In this document: positions 47,062 through 61,042 of the stretch, in pieces | Layout: every line of letters begins with the position of its first letter | Numbering within the stretch: position 1 is the first letter of the stretch | Assembly (NCBI GenBank): GCA_021464245.1 | Contig: JADCRB010000016.1 | Coordinates: 17,136,143 to 17,200,142, forward strand | DNA from: Carallia brachiata | Taxonomy: Eukaryota; Streptophyta; Magnoliopsida; Malpighiales; Rhizophoraceae | Length of the DNA stretch: 64,000 nt | Reading direction: 5' to 3' | Notes under the pieces: generated by a model | Database searches by the model: none | The model's input: only the letters and a program-made list of their open reading frames with translations | What the model was told of the DNA's origin: nothing | Program-made: the position numbers and the translations under genes

Positions 47062-47737
47062 AATTTAATATTGAACTTTTTGCCTTCTTATTTGAGTCAG
47101 ATCACATAGTTCCTCACTGACTGAAAATGACCATTGCAAACAGCTTCTGTTAGCAGCAGCTCAAAATTTACACTGAAACATACATCCCACCACAGCCGAA
47201 AAGAGGGGGATAATAATAGAAATCCAAAAACCACTTTTACTATTAGAAACCGAATTCGCACTCTTGAGAATTTGCATGTGAGTTTGCACCCACGCGACTT
47301 ATGCTTGGAGGATTATTAGTGAAACAATCGACCAAATAACATGCATAAGGAGAACATCCGGAGAACAATAAATCATATGCATATTTCGAACCTCCATAAT
47401 TTATCCACAAGCACAAGCCTTTATTTTTGTAGCTAGCAAGTTCATGATTACAACAGTCAATAGCAAACAATAGCTAAATTCAATCATTAAATACATATAA
47501 GCAACAGATCAAACGATTCTTGAACATCATTCTGCATATCCCTTTTGTAGAATTCCGGGATTCCAGGGAAGAGGGAAAAATACAAGCATAAACTGTGAGA
47601 AATCTCCCATACTAGACAATATATAGGTATGATTATATGCCGTATCACAAAGGAAGTATCAAATTACACCCAAAAAATGAAAAAAAAAAAAACTAATAGC
47701 AATCCAGAGTCGAAGAACACAGCAGCGGTAAGCTAAA

Positions 47738-47768
<31 letters not shown>

Positions 47769-48540
47769 CTAAAACATTCAAAAACTCTTATTGAAATAAA
47801 CCCCACGAAAATAATTTTAAAAAATAAGTAATATGATGCCCAACAAACAACATGAACATAAAACAGAGAAAGACGAATCCATTATCTGCAAATCCAAACA
47901 GATGTTTAGTTGAAAAAGAAGGAGGAACAAGCTTTAAAGCGCTATCATAATTTTCTCTCCTCAGAAAAGGGAGAGAGAAAGAAAGAGAAAGAAAGGTGAA
48001 AAAGAAAGACCAATTAAAGAATTGAAAAAAAATTAAAATAAAAAGTCCAGAAGTCGAGCAATAAAAAATGACCTGGAAACCAGCAAGACTTGTGAGTGTT
48101 TTGCGGAATAGAAAATCTTGAAGACAACAACAGCACCTGATCGGATGATGCAAAAATCCGATCCCTAGACAGCAACACACTTCCCTTTTCATTACAGAAC
48201 CTAAACATACACGGACAAGAAGATACACACCCGAGAAAAACAAAGAAACCAAAAAACAAAAAAAACCAAACAAAATTCTTCTCTGAAAAAGAAAAGAAAA
48301 GAAAAGAAAGTGATAATTGATAGGACCAAAAGCAATGAATTTTCTCACTTTCGATCTTTTTTATCTCATCATAAATTCTCCATCCATCATTCCATCCAAA
48401 ACCCACGTGAGCATCTCTCAATCTCTCTCTCTCTCTTTCTTTCTTCTCTTTCTCTCTCACAAAGTACAGACTTTTCTCTTTCTAGCTATCTTTGTGTGCC
48501 CTTTTTGAAATAGTCTCCATTTTTTAAGACCCTATTTGGC
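47062..48540 (-). other. Probable 5' leader and promoter of the BLH1 gene
   Basis: Rich in purine tracts when read on the minus strand, with a CT/GA microsatellite at 48422-48458. A run of 14 C followed by 9 A lies at 47742-47764. Long minus-strand frames such as 47788-48348 are low-complexity and I do not call them genes. BELL genes often have long introns in the 5' leader, and 'gatcag|gtgctg' near 48135 could be a leader splice donor. Confidence 0.4.
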
Positions 48541-51500
48541 TTTGGGGTGCTTCTTGCTTGAAACCCCAGTTGTGGACGTAGTTGTTCTTGATATTGCTTC
48601 TTCTTCTTCTTGTTGGTGGTGTTGCTGGTGGTAGCCTTGAAAATTCTTTGGGTTCTTTAGCTGTTGAGGATCGTGTTTGGTTAAGGAGTTCAATCTCTAA
48701 CCACTAGTTGGTAGACCTAAAACCCTCCCTTAAACCCCCTCAGAAGCACGACATCCATATCTCTCTCTCTCTCTCTTTCTCTTGCTGTCTCTCACATCTT
48801 TAAACATGGAGGAAGTTCTGGTTGTGCTGCGATATCCACCATAGAAGCATATTCTAAATCTTTTTGTATGTTTTTTTTACCTATACTGCTTAATTAATTG
48901 TCTGCTATACTTGCTTGCTTTGGTATTCAACTATTTTTTAATCGTTTTAAATTAAAATATTTTTAGACTCAAATTTCATGATTCATTCTTGCACAAGAAT
49001 ATTGTCATAAAAAACAATGATAAAATATTATTAAAATAAGTATTGCATACCAAATCAATATTAATTCAATTTATTTAACTTTTTATTTTTATATTTATAA
49101 TGTACCTCAAAATTTTTTCTCTTATCATAAAATAGAAAAAATTGGTAAACAAATATTCGGTCAAAAAAAAATAGAGTGAGTTAGCGAACAAACAAAATAA
49201 AAAAAAAATTATTATCTTATTAAACATTAGTATATTTTGTGAGGTGAAAGTTTAAAATAAAAAAAAATAAATATAAAATTTACATACCAATTTATCTCAA
49301 ATTCTCTTCCTATTTATTTGTCAACTCACACTAATTATAAAATATGAGAAAAGCATTAAATTTAAAATTTCATCTTCAAATATCTCGCCCAATTATTCTT
49401 TCTCCTTATCAAATTAGTCTTTAACTCCTCAACGAAAAAAAAAAAAAAAAAAGTGAGAGAAGCACTATTTGGTGCTCACATCACTATATTTGTAATTTGT
49501 CCTTGTGTGCCCAACCACTCATTGCATTTTTGCTTTGTGATCATGTCTTCTCCATTCTGACTTTTCTGCCCCTCCAACTCTCGTTTTTTGTTTATTTCAC
49601 GTTTTCATCCAAATTGCGTGCAAATCATAACAAGTGGGACGTTGAAAACTTTAAATTAACGGGATTTGTGCTTCTAGAGGCTCCAAAATTATGATATTTT
49701 ACTTGTATAAATATTTTCAATCAACAATTTCCTGTCAACGTGTAAGACTGTAAGGTATAGGACATAATTGTAAAGGATTCTCCTGTTGATGAATTTTATG
49801 ATTAGGTGTGCATCCAATTATTTGACAAGCCTTGAAACAAGGTCACCAATAATATCTTTAATTTTGTTTCTGGTTAAGAGGTACATTCCAGGCCAGTTGT
49901 CCTCCTCTTCCTACCGTAGCCTACTAAGAAAAAAGAACATAGGACACATCAAATACTGGGGATTTGTTTTTTGTTCGTTTTTCCCCAACTTGATTACTAA
50001 TTATTTATAATTAAGATAGGCAAGTGGGAAGCCAAGATAGGTAGTTAATCCAAGATTCTAAAATTGAGAAGAAAATGTTCAAAAAATTTCAATGATTGAA
50101 GGAAGGAAGCTCTCACCAAAAAAAAGATCTTGTTACGTGGCCGAATATTTTGTATAGTAATACCCAGACTGCTTTTTTTTTTTACAAAAATTAAATTTTA
50201 AGTTGTATTTAATATTACTTTCAACAACTTAATAGTATTCTAAATTTTAATTTTAAAAAAAAATTAAAAAATTTATTTTTCTACTAAAACAGTGAGGAGG
50301 CCGGCGGCCCTCTTTTTGTCTGCCCAAAAGGTCTTTTCCCAAAAAAAAAAAAAAAAATCATTGTAATTAAAATAGTCCAAGTAACAATGTCATAATGAAC
50401 TCCAAAAAAAAAACAAAAGGAAACTAGCACTTCCATCAAAACTCAGAAGGCTGTAGAATCTCATAAGACTGCCCTTTCATACTCTATTATACTCTCCTGG
50501 TAGAATATTATAAATAATCCAAGCATCTGCCCAAAGCAATTGTTCCACACTTTGCTTTTTGGGAAAAAAAAAAGAAAAAAAGTGACTGAAATTTGTTTGA
50601 TGTAATATCAAACAAATAGAAAATTAATGAAACATATGCTCTTGGGATAATCCTTACTTGTCATTATCTGAGAAATTCTCCCACACATGATGTGGTTGTG
50701 AGTAAAGAGTGCGTGCTCATGCCGGGGCTTTCATGAAAAAGTTCCAAAATTTTTCCCTCTTATCCTTTGGATTCTCTTGGAGCCTCGGCATCATATGGAG
50801 TCAGTGTTGACCTTATTCACTTGCTTGAGAAAATCAAGGGTCGTTTTCTCCTTCATGCTATAAAGTTGCAAAAACAGAAGAGTATGTGCTTCTGCCGGGG
50901 CTTTCATGAAAAAGTTCCAAAATTTTTTTCCTTATCCTTTGATTCTCTCAAAGCCTCAGCATCATATGGTGGAGTATTAACTCAATTCAATTGTTTAGAA
51001 AAAGTTTTACTGTAGTCAAATAATTCATTTAATTATTTAATAATTTATTTATTTTTTATATTAAATTTTATTATCAAATGATTTATATTTTAATTCATAT
51101 TAATTTTAAATAAAAAAACTCATTAAAAATTTCCGTTCAAAAAAAACAAATGGTCATTTTCTCCTTGTTGGTGTAAAGTTGCAAAAACAAAACAGACACG
51201 TGTATTTAGCCAGATGAACCCAAAAATCGTAAAATTGTGAGGCAATTTGGACGACGATGGGGCCCTATCGTTCGGGACCGTAATAATGCAATTAATTATA
51301 ACATTAAAGTTCTGTGGACCCCATTACAACTGCAATTTTGTTACGCTAAATGAAGGTTTAATTAATATTTGCTTTTATCTACTGACATGGTGTATGACCT
51401 AATTTAGACTTTCATTTTATTTCATAATTAATAATTGATAGCGATTGAGAGGTAAGTAAGTCCACCTCCCAAATTTATCAAATTTATGATGCTTTGTAAG

Positions 51501-54500
51501 CAGCATATTTTGGGATTTATATCCCTTGAAATACGGAGACTATTGTTAGCTTAAGACATTTGAAACGGTCAATGTATTATGATCGACAAAAAATGCCAGA
51601 ACTCAATTTCTCCATCATTAAATTAGAGCCTACTTAATAAAATAAAATACAAGTAATAATATATATTACGAAAATTATATTATAAAATATTTTAAAATTT
51701 ATAATTAAATTTTTTTTTTTTTCAGTTTAATGATGTCAAAAAAAGTGATGATTCTTTTTATAATTATAAATTTTAAAATATTTTCATTACTTATAAAATA
51801 TGAATATCAATAAATTGTTATCAACTTAATCAATGCACGTTAAATTACACAACGGTATCATATTTTTATATTAAAAAGAAGTTAAAATATCAAAAATTCA
51901 AAATAAAATTATTGAAATTTAAATATAAAATAAAAAATATCAACAGAATATCACAGTTAATTATACTAACAACGCAAATCATCATGGTTTTGACCGTATG
52001 GTATAATCATTAACATTGCTAATGTAAACTCAATGAGTATACATAGCTACTCAAAATCTTGACGTATCTTCTTTTACGGTTTGCGGCACTAAACACAAGC
52101 AAAGTTTTTTCAAATTTACCGTGGATCATACAATCACTACCATTATCAGAATGAAGAAAAGAAATTGGTTTTTGCTATTGACCATTTTATCCTTCACCTT
52201 CTCCACTACATTTGAGTTAAACTTAACCTAAGTGGTAGTATAAATACAGCGATTCAACCACATTAATTAGCTTAAAAGATAAAACAAATGCAATGATCAT
52301 TGCTTGTAAATTTCAAGTTGTTAACGACCTTGTTTTAGCTTAGCGCAAATCCAAAGGGAAGAACAGTTCGTGTGATACCAACACAAAAGCCTGGGGAAGG
52401 AGGACCAACCAAATAATAATAATAATAATAAAACAAACAAAACAAACGTAAAAAAGGCTGCTGAGGAACAGAGAAACAGAAGGGTCCAGTGACGTTGGAT
52501 ATTGGTTTACTGAATGAATTTGAATATGTTGCAGACAGGGATGGAGGGAGAGAAAGAGAGAGAGAGAGAAGTTTCATTGGGATACGGGAAAAGAGAGGGA
52601 AGCGAAATCTAGGCTTTAGTAAAAGAAAGATTTTGATTGGCCGATGACGGTGAAAACCCAGACAGTCACTCTCAGGCATTTGATTTTCAAAGTTGGTTTA
52701 CTTTTCTGACAGTGAGACACACAAGACATGAGTTCATCGAGAGCAACCGGAATAAAGCGGACCACATATAATTAATTTAATAATATTTAATTATAAATAT
52801 ATATATTTTTAATTTTAATATGTTTTTTATAATTTAATAATTTAAATTTATATATATATACTGTATTTTCACTTATGCATGTTTATTTTTTTAAAGTTCA
52901 TTTTGTCCGCTGAACTTCATTTAATAATCTTGTAATATTTTTTTTTAATTTTAAATTATTTAAAAATATATATTACTTTACCATTATATTATTATTACTT
53001 AAATGTTGTTATATAATATTTTTTATTAAAAAATTTATTATACTACTTAATTTTAATTAATAATAAAATAATTATATAATTTATTTAACAGTATTTAATA
53101 ATTTATTTTGTTTAAATTTTAATTATCTAATAATCTGTATTACTTTAGTGTTACTTAAATATTGCTACGTAATATTTCGCTTAAGAGATAATGCCTTTTT
53201 TAAAATTTTAAGTTACTGATATATTTCTTAGGGTATATTTATTGGAAGTGTTGGGATTTATTTGTTCGATTACTATTATTATTGATAATGGTTGATTATT
53301 ATTACCGATTAATATTACTGATTATTATTAATAATAACTAAAATAAAATTATAATATTTTGTTAAATTAATATTTATTATTATTTAAATAATAAAATGAT
53401 TATTTGGTATATCATATTTCTATTTTACAAAAGTGATATTTTGATGGTATTTTAGTTTAAAAAATATTTATCAACAATAATTTTTTTAAAAAAGTAACTT
53501 TCAACTACTTTTTTCAGTCATCTTTTATCTATGAGAGTTATCAGTAAACAAATAACCTTAAAAATATTTGCCAAATACTATTTATCTTACTTTTTAAAAC
53601 TCAATAATAAATAACACCTTCAAAAAAATAAACCAAATGCCCTCTTAAATTAGTGTATCATGTGGCAAGATTCACAAGTAATCCTCCTGTTTTTTTGGCC
53701 AAGTTTATTAATTAAATCATCAGGTGAGTTTTTGACGGCGTTTTTGATGGCTAACAGAATAGATTAAAGTACATCACTCTTTTTTTGAACTGTAAGTACA
53801 TCACTATTATTCTTTGGATCTCTTATAAATGTTTGTGTACACCATTTGAAATGTTGACTCTAGAAGTTTCCCTTTTTTCCTTTGATCCACTTTATTTTTT
53901 ATGATCTAACCTTGTTAATAGCAACTTTAGGTCTTGGCAAATTAAGTTTCTAAGTCAAGTCTAACCTTGTTTAAACTTGATATTGATGCTAAGGTTGATT
54001 TAAATTTTTTTTAATTTCCCCATTGAGAAAGCAAATTTGGCCGAGAAGCTGAAAATGACACCTCAAATCAATTGATTGAGGTTTTGTGTTGGAAGTAATT
54101 AATTTTGTTTTGATGTGTTTGCTTCCAACGACAATGCCCTTTTTTTTTTTTTTAATGTCCACATAAGGGTTATTTGAATCACGAGACTAGAGTTTAAAAA
54201 ATTGGAATGACAAAAAAACACATCATTATTATCATTATTTTTTTTTACATATTTTTTATTTATTCAAATAATTTATTTTTTTTATAATTTTTTCTTTCCT
54301 AACTTTTACTTTTATTTTTTTTCACATATTTCTTTTTTATCGAAATAACTTTTTTTTATAACTTTCTTTATTACCAATTTTTCACAATCCAAAAACACCA
54401 TTATTCTAAAAAGAAAGTAAATTTACCAAAAAAAAAAAAAAAAAGATGAATCGACTAAGACAAATATAAATAGATATTTTATGGGTCTGTCGTTGGATGA

Positions 54501-57500
54501 CATTTTAAGATACCGTCACCAACAAAAAAAAAAATGTCAAAATCAAAGATGACACGTGATTGCAATTATAACTTCAAAAACAATTTTTTGGATCCACGCT
54601 GGTTGAGCATTTTAGCACCAAACCCCAATTTAATACGAATTTGTGGGGCAATTAGTTACAGAAGCCCTGGCCGGTACGCAGAATTATCTAATCCACAAAC
54701 ATAATCTTGCTTTCCTAAGTAAGAAAACATGATTTGTGTATTTAAATTTCAACGTACGAAACTGCCAGCTGTTAGTTAACCTGAACATTCTAGACGATAA
54801 ACCCATATACAAAACTAATTACGTGTAAGTTTGTGCTTTTTGATTTTGGCTTCTATTGCCAATCGGCCAACAAGAGTAACGGGCAATTTTCGGACACGTA
54901 GCCGGTTGATCATTAGTAAATTTCCACATAAATTAGTTAAGTTTAACATTTTTATTTCTTTTTTTGTCGCTAAAATATTTTTGAGGTGTGGTCTGCGGGT
55001 CCCACGTTGGCTTTGGAATCAAACAACTTGAAATCTGATTCAGCCATGACAATGAATGGTCCCCACCTGAACAAATGCCTAGTGGGTCCAGTGGGAGAGT
55101 ACAAGGTCTGCGGTAGGATCCGAAGGCTTTTTGGAGAAACATTTTAATTGTTTTGTGTACGTGAAAAAAAGTTGTTATTTTAATAAATTTTATTTTAAAA
55201 TTTATTTTAGTTAGAATAATGATTGATATTCTTTAAATAAATATTAATATTTTTAAAATATTTATTATTTTTATATTATAAAAATATCAATTACAGTTTT
55301 AAAAATATCAGTTACAATTTTACTTGAGATATTTTTTAAGAGAAAAAATCTAAAACATATGCGGACGCTCTATATATATACATACACTTGAGATTTTAAA
55401 TTTTAAATTTAGATTGTAGTTCTTAACAAAAAAAAAAAATTATTATTTTTATACAATTTATAAATATACAACTAATTTAATAATTTAATTTTTTTTTAAA
55501 TTTAATATAATTTTTATAATTTAACAGATTAAATTTTATGTATTAATATTTTTTTTTTTGGTTTATAATTACGTCCCAACGTAGCTTTTTCAAAAGATAA
55601 AAGACGCAGTTTGTCTTGTTACTATGGCGAGAAATTGTCCGGTTCTACTGTTCTAGCAATGAAAGCAGAGCCCTTTTGTCTCGAAAATAGAGAGAATGGA
55701 TCGCTCATGGGTTTCCATATTCTTGTCATGCTTCCAGCGTTTGCAGAGAATGCAGGTTTTTAAGAAACTAAATAGGGAACCATTTGAATCGAGATTTAAG
55801 AGCATGTCAAGGTATCACTCGCCAACAGGAATATCCGTGCTATAATTTGAAAACTTTGGCCTTCGTCCTGATTATTTTCTATAAGGAAGTTCGTTAGGTT
55901 TGAACAAGATCATCAGATGCAATTTTCCTCTGCCGAAAATTCTTAGGCAGAATTTGAAAGGAAATCTACTTATCAAAAACGAAAATGAAAGAAAATTTCA
56001 AATTGGAATCCCAATTAAATCGCTAAGCAGTTGTTCTGGGAATGACGCAATCAATTTGAAGCACGATAAGACTGGACTATATGCTAATGACATTCACAGA
56101 ATGAAAACGACCAAGTAATAACAAGAAGTCTTCCTTGTTAAAACGTGCAGAACAACAATAGAATCTGCTAGCAACCATTTAAATTTAATGCTCAACTTAC
56201 ATTTTAATCTATATCTGTTTAGTACACAGATTGTTTTTCCATTGATGAAGGATTAAATATCATCCGAGAATTGTGCTGCTTTCTTCTGCTGAATGAAATG
56301 ATGTCCATCAATGATAGGTATTCCAAGGTTAGGTACAAGGTTCCTGGACATTTCCACACTAACCTAGTCCTTTGTCGCAAATGATTGAAACCCCACATCT
56401 TTGTCACCAACTATGAATTTTGTAAGCACAATTCTTTTAGCTCCCTGCCCCACGGTCCGAGAATCTCCCTGTTTCTATGCCAAATAGTACACAAAATTTA
56501 AAGCCAGAATTACATATATTTCTTTTAATCCACTCAATCAATAGTCCTGATAAGACCATGTAAGTTCATTAAATATCTTATTGACAATAATGTGTGGCAA
56601 CTAATTTACAAGGTGTTATGTTCTTACTATGTCCATGGTCCAGTAGTAGTTCAAGCCTAGGTAAAAGCTTGGTGGAGCTTAATTGCTAGCCGAAAAAACT
56701 CAAGTTTTGACTTTAAGTATTAATTTAAGTGGCCACTGATTGATTGATCAAAAATGAGATTAAAAGAAAAACTCTCAGCACACACATTTTCACTTTCAAG
56801 TTTTATGAGTTTAATCTTCCCTAAGACAGAAAAAAAAAAAAAAAAAACGGAAGTTTTTCTTTGCTAATCCATGGAGGTAGTGATGGGCTCTCGAGAAAAT
56901 ATATTAGGCTATTACCTCAACATCCGGATAAGCGGCTATAAGGTTAGGCCGTTAGGGGCATTGATCAACAAAGACTTCTTCAAAATGGTTAAAGGGTTAA
57001 AGGGTCTTTTTCTTTGGATTTTTTTTTTAAGTACATTAAAAAATAAATGTTTGTGACATGATACCTTTTGTCTCGATCACTGTTCGTAATATAACAATTG
57101 TAATATTTGTGCAACAACAATAATAATTGGGCAACAAACAAATGATGATTTTTTTTCTTTTTATTTTATTGCACATTTATAAATATATTGTTGTAAAAAT
57201 TTTTTTTATTATATTATAAATAATTTCTTAGGCAAATTCCTCCTTCTATGTAAAAGAAAAAAAGAAAGGCCGGGCTTAAAGGACGACCTTTCTGCTCTTT
57301 TTAGCTGCCGCAACGTAAAACTAGTCAGAATAAATATGTAAGCAATTGCACGGTAATTTTTCGAAATTTCAATTGTCACTGACCAAAAATAAATGCCACA
57401 GTAATGGGTACTAATTTTGTGCTACTTTAAGTACCTGAAATGGGCAAATCTAAAAACCTTCTCCTCCCCATTTGTGAATCATTAATTGAAGAGGATTGAA

Positions 57501-58469
57501 TGCTGGGGAGCTTGGCCGGTAAAGGACGCGCTAGTTGACAAGTACTCTCATTCTATCGGTCCAGCCCGAGAAGGAAAATGTGCCATGCAACCGACCTCTG
57601 CACCCTAGTCGTGGCCTACCACAAAAATGCCTGTTCAGGACCACACTGCCTTTCAACTTGGTGCAATGCAAAAGTTCTTGAACATACGCAATAAAGAGTA
57701 ATCTTGATAGTATGCTAAATGCACCTGTTTTTATCCTCTTTTTGTGGCATTCAAAGGACCAAGTTCAGAGAATCTGAATTCACACTAAGGCAGCCAGACG
57801 CTTTCACAAACGATATTGTCATGTTCCCATTCCACAAAATGAACAGTTGTTGGATTTGTACTTCGTAGTGATATCAATTAATTAGATAACCCAGTAAACA
57901 TCTAACCCTAGATTAAATCTTAAAAGTAGCATTGTTTCGCGTTGAAATTTTCCTTATCCTTCGTCTGGTAAACAAAAATTAGTAAAAGCATTAGTAGTCC
58001 TAATACTTTTCCTTTTAAAAAAAAAATAAAAAAATTCATGGTTGCCAAATTAAGTCTGTTTTTGAGTTCTATGGTTTATTGGTTTATAATGCAACATAAC
58101 AAAAAACTAAAGGTTACGTCTTTTTTCTTTTTTTTCAATTGATTTAGTGGGTTTGTTAATTTGTTTGTTTGGCACACAATTAATTAATTAATTAATTTTT
58201 CCTAATTAATTAATTTATTTGATGATTGATTTAATTTACGCCGTAGTAATTTTTTTTTTTTACTCTACTTTGCTTAACTGGCTAAAAAGAGTCCACTTGG
58301 ATGTTAACTGGTGTGCGAACCCCGCCTGGGGTGGTGGGGGGCACACCCCCACTACTCGGGCTAAACTAGCCCAAGCACGAGACAGGACTCGAGCATATGA
58401 ATAGAGTTTGGGCCTCAAGTTCAAACCCAATCGCATTATAGCTGCGCCTCGCAGCCGAATATTAGGTTG
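48541..58469. other. Ten-kilobase gene-free region
   Basis: AT-rich DNA with many A and T tracts, a GA microsatellite at about 52553-52570, a CT microsatellite at about 48760-48776, and a 173-bp tandem repeat (listed). A 12-codon frame after the CT tract (start codon at 48806) is the only short open frame in a leader-like context. I found no gene, tRNA, intact transposase or reverse transcriptase frame. Confidence 0.5.
50721..51190. repeat. 173-bp tandem repeat interrupted by an AT-rich insertion
   Basis: 'gccggggctttcatgaaaaa' occurs at 50721 and 50894, giving a 173-bp period. A third, partial unit resumes at about 51150 ('ggtcattttctcctt', matching 'ggtcgttttctcctt' at 50839). Between them, about 51005-51145 is AT-rich and resembles the insertion in the CIF copy 2 promoter. 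Confidence 0.75.
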
Positions 58470-58492
58470 TGGGCCCAATAGGCCCAATGTGT
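58470..58492 (+). promoter_or_regulatory. Site II-like elements upstream of the RRM gene
   Basis: TGGGCCC and AGGCCCA words lie within 'gtgggcccaataggccca', about 130-150 bp before the start codon. The nearby 'taatcctaaaccccc' weakly resembles a telo-box. Site II plus telo-box promoters are typical of plant ribosome-biogenesis genes, which fits the downstream product. Confidence 0.5.
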
Positions 58493-58620
58493 CGTGCAAT
58501 ACTCGGACCCAGCCCTAATCCTAAACCCCCGCCCCTCTTATGTGTATCATCAACACGCTCCTCGTTTCTTATCAAAAAACAAAAAACACGCTCCTCGTTT
58601 TCCCTCTTGCCAAACACCCA

Positions 58621-60991
58621 ATGGGAAAGAGCAAGAAACAGAGAGAAAGTGGCGGCAAGGGGCCAGCAAGCGAGCACAGCCCTAGCACCGTCTTCGTTTC
58701 TAACTTGCCCTACTCCTTCACTAATTCGCTGGTACTTAGCTCTTTTTTCACTCTCTTTTGTTTCCACTTTCTAGAGAAAAACCAGAGAAAGAAACGGAGA
58801 GAAGGTTCGTGCAGAAATCGAGATGAAACTCGAATCATTAATGCCTGCCTTGTTTTATTAGGACGCGCTGCTTGATGAATTGATTTGATTTTTTATTTTT
58901 TTTTGTTTTCTTGATTCTTGATTCTTGTTTATTTTTTACTGTTGCTCTATTTTTCTCGTTTCTTGTTTTTATTTTTTCGATTTCATTATATGTTACTAGC
59001 TCGAAGAGTTGTTCGGCGATGTCGGTCCAATTAGGCGGTGCTTTATGGTTGCAAAAAAAGGTAATTATATGATTTGCAAGTTTGTGAAATTTTAGTAACT
59101 TGTGACGTTTGGTAGGCCTTAATGAATGAGAAATTTGACTGTGGTGATTAATTGGCATCAGATGTGGAAAAACATGTCAGTGAAAAATTCCTTCTGATGC
59201 TTGTACTGGAACTTTAGGTGCTGCTTTATAATATATTTTTAGAGAAAATGTCCCTTTTTACGGCACTGGTATATTCGTTTTCTTTCTTTTTGTTGTTGCA
59301 GGGACAACTGAACACCGTGGTTTCGGTTTTGTTCAATTGTAAGATATTTCTTTTCTTTTTCTTGTTTTAAGCAGATATTTTGGATTTTCAATTGCCAACT
59401 TGCAGTGCTCAATTTGGTTTTTATCCCTTTTTAAGTGTTATTTTTATATTTTCTTGTTGTATCAGTTCCTTCTCTGAATGATCTTGTTTTAACATTCAAA
59501 TGTGTCCATTGCCAGTGCTGTTGTGGAGGATGCAAACCGTGCAATTGAACTGAAGAATGGTTCATCTATTGGAGGTCGGAAAATTGTAGTTAAACATGCC
59601 ATGCATCGTGCTCCTCTGGAACAACGTCGGGCAAAGATAGCTCAAGGTTGACTTGATTTTATTCGTCTTTGACCAAAGTTTGTTGATATCTTGATATCAT
59701 AATCTTTGTAGACTTTGACATGTGGAATCAAATTTTATTTTGTTTCATTTTTTGTTCCATATGTTTTTAGTTATTGACACAGATGATACAACGAAGGACA
59801 AGAGTGATAAGAGTGGTCCTACATCTACAGAAGACAAACATGCTTCAAATTTTAAAGAATCAGGTTGATACCACTCATTATTTATTGCTTATGCTCACAG
59901 TTCATGTTTCACTTTTTGCTTTTCTACTTGAATTTGATGAATGATGAAAATCAGGGAAATCTTTGAAGCCAAAAAAAGCTGTGAAACTTTACAATGATAT
60001 AACTGATGAAGAGACTTGTTCTGAAAAGCAGAGGTAGTCAATTTTCTCTCTGATCTCGTGGGTTTTCTTTCTGAGACATTTTGGGGCTTCATTCTTGCTT
60101 TGATCTGGGTTCTGAGGACTTGGGACGAAGAAATAGTGCTACCATTAATGCACTTGTCTTGTGCTCTCGTTCATACGATATCTTCTTTTTTCCTTGTTTT
60201 TGTTATTTTGGAATAAAGTATTGGCAATAATATTGATACTGGTCATCTAAAGTCCGCTTATGCTTCCTTTGCTTTTCTTTGATCTGTGAAGGGTTGCTAG
60301 GACCATAATATTTGGTGGTATTCTTAATGATGAAATGGCGGAGGAGCTTCATTCCCGTGCGAAAGGGGTCGGACCTGTGTGCTCTGTTACTTATCCTCTT
60401 CCCGAGGAAATAGTCAACCAACATGGTAAGGTTGTTTCTGGGGTTAATTGGAGCATGCTTGGAACATTTTCTTTTGTTTTCTTATTTCTAGTTGGTATGC
60501 TTTATGATTTGATAAGTTGTTTGAACTGTAATCTTCCAAATTTTGCGCTCATAAGTGATTTAGTAGGTATAGAGTTGATGCATCAACTCAATTTTTTCTA
60601 GTTTTAATATGGAAAAATACAAACTTTAGAAATCTGTGGATTTATCTCAATCATCAATGGATATAAATGTAAAAATTTTCCAGGGCTTGCACAAGATGGA
60701 TGCAAATTGGATGCATCAGCTGTACTTTATACAAGTGTTAGAGATGCACGTTCTTCTGTGGCACTGCTACACCAGAAAGAAATAAATGGGGGTGCTGTTT
60801 GGGCCCGCCAACTAGGAGGGGAGGTAAATGCAAACCAGATGAATTTTTGGCCAACATTTTTTTATAGCACACAACATACAAGCAAAGGGAGTTCAATTTG
60901 ATATTTTTAAATTAGAAACCCCTAATAGTAGCAAATTCAGGGCTATAACCCCCAGGCGCTGGAGCCCACTTCATGGAATCTTTTGGCCATA

Positions 60992-61042
<51 letters not shown>

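Noticed and set aside
47788..48460. Long minus-strand frames rich in Phe and Leu
   Set aside because: Purine/pyrimidine-biased leader DNA of BLH1; no motif and no plausible gene structure.
52335..52679. 114-codon minus-strand frame
   Set aside because: Built over a GA microsatellite and an ATT repeat giving poly-Tyr; low complexity.
58305..58460. Possible tRNA-derived repeat ('caagttcaaacccaatc')
   Set aside because: Only a B-box-like word; no boundaries or duplication could be shown.
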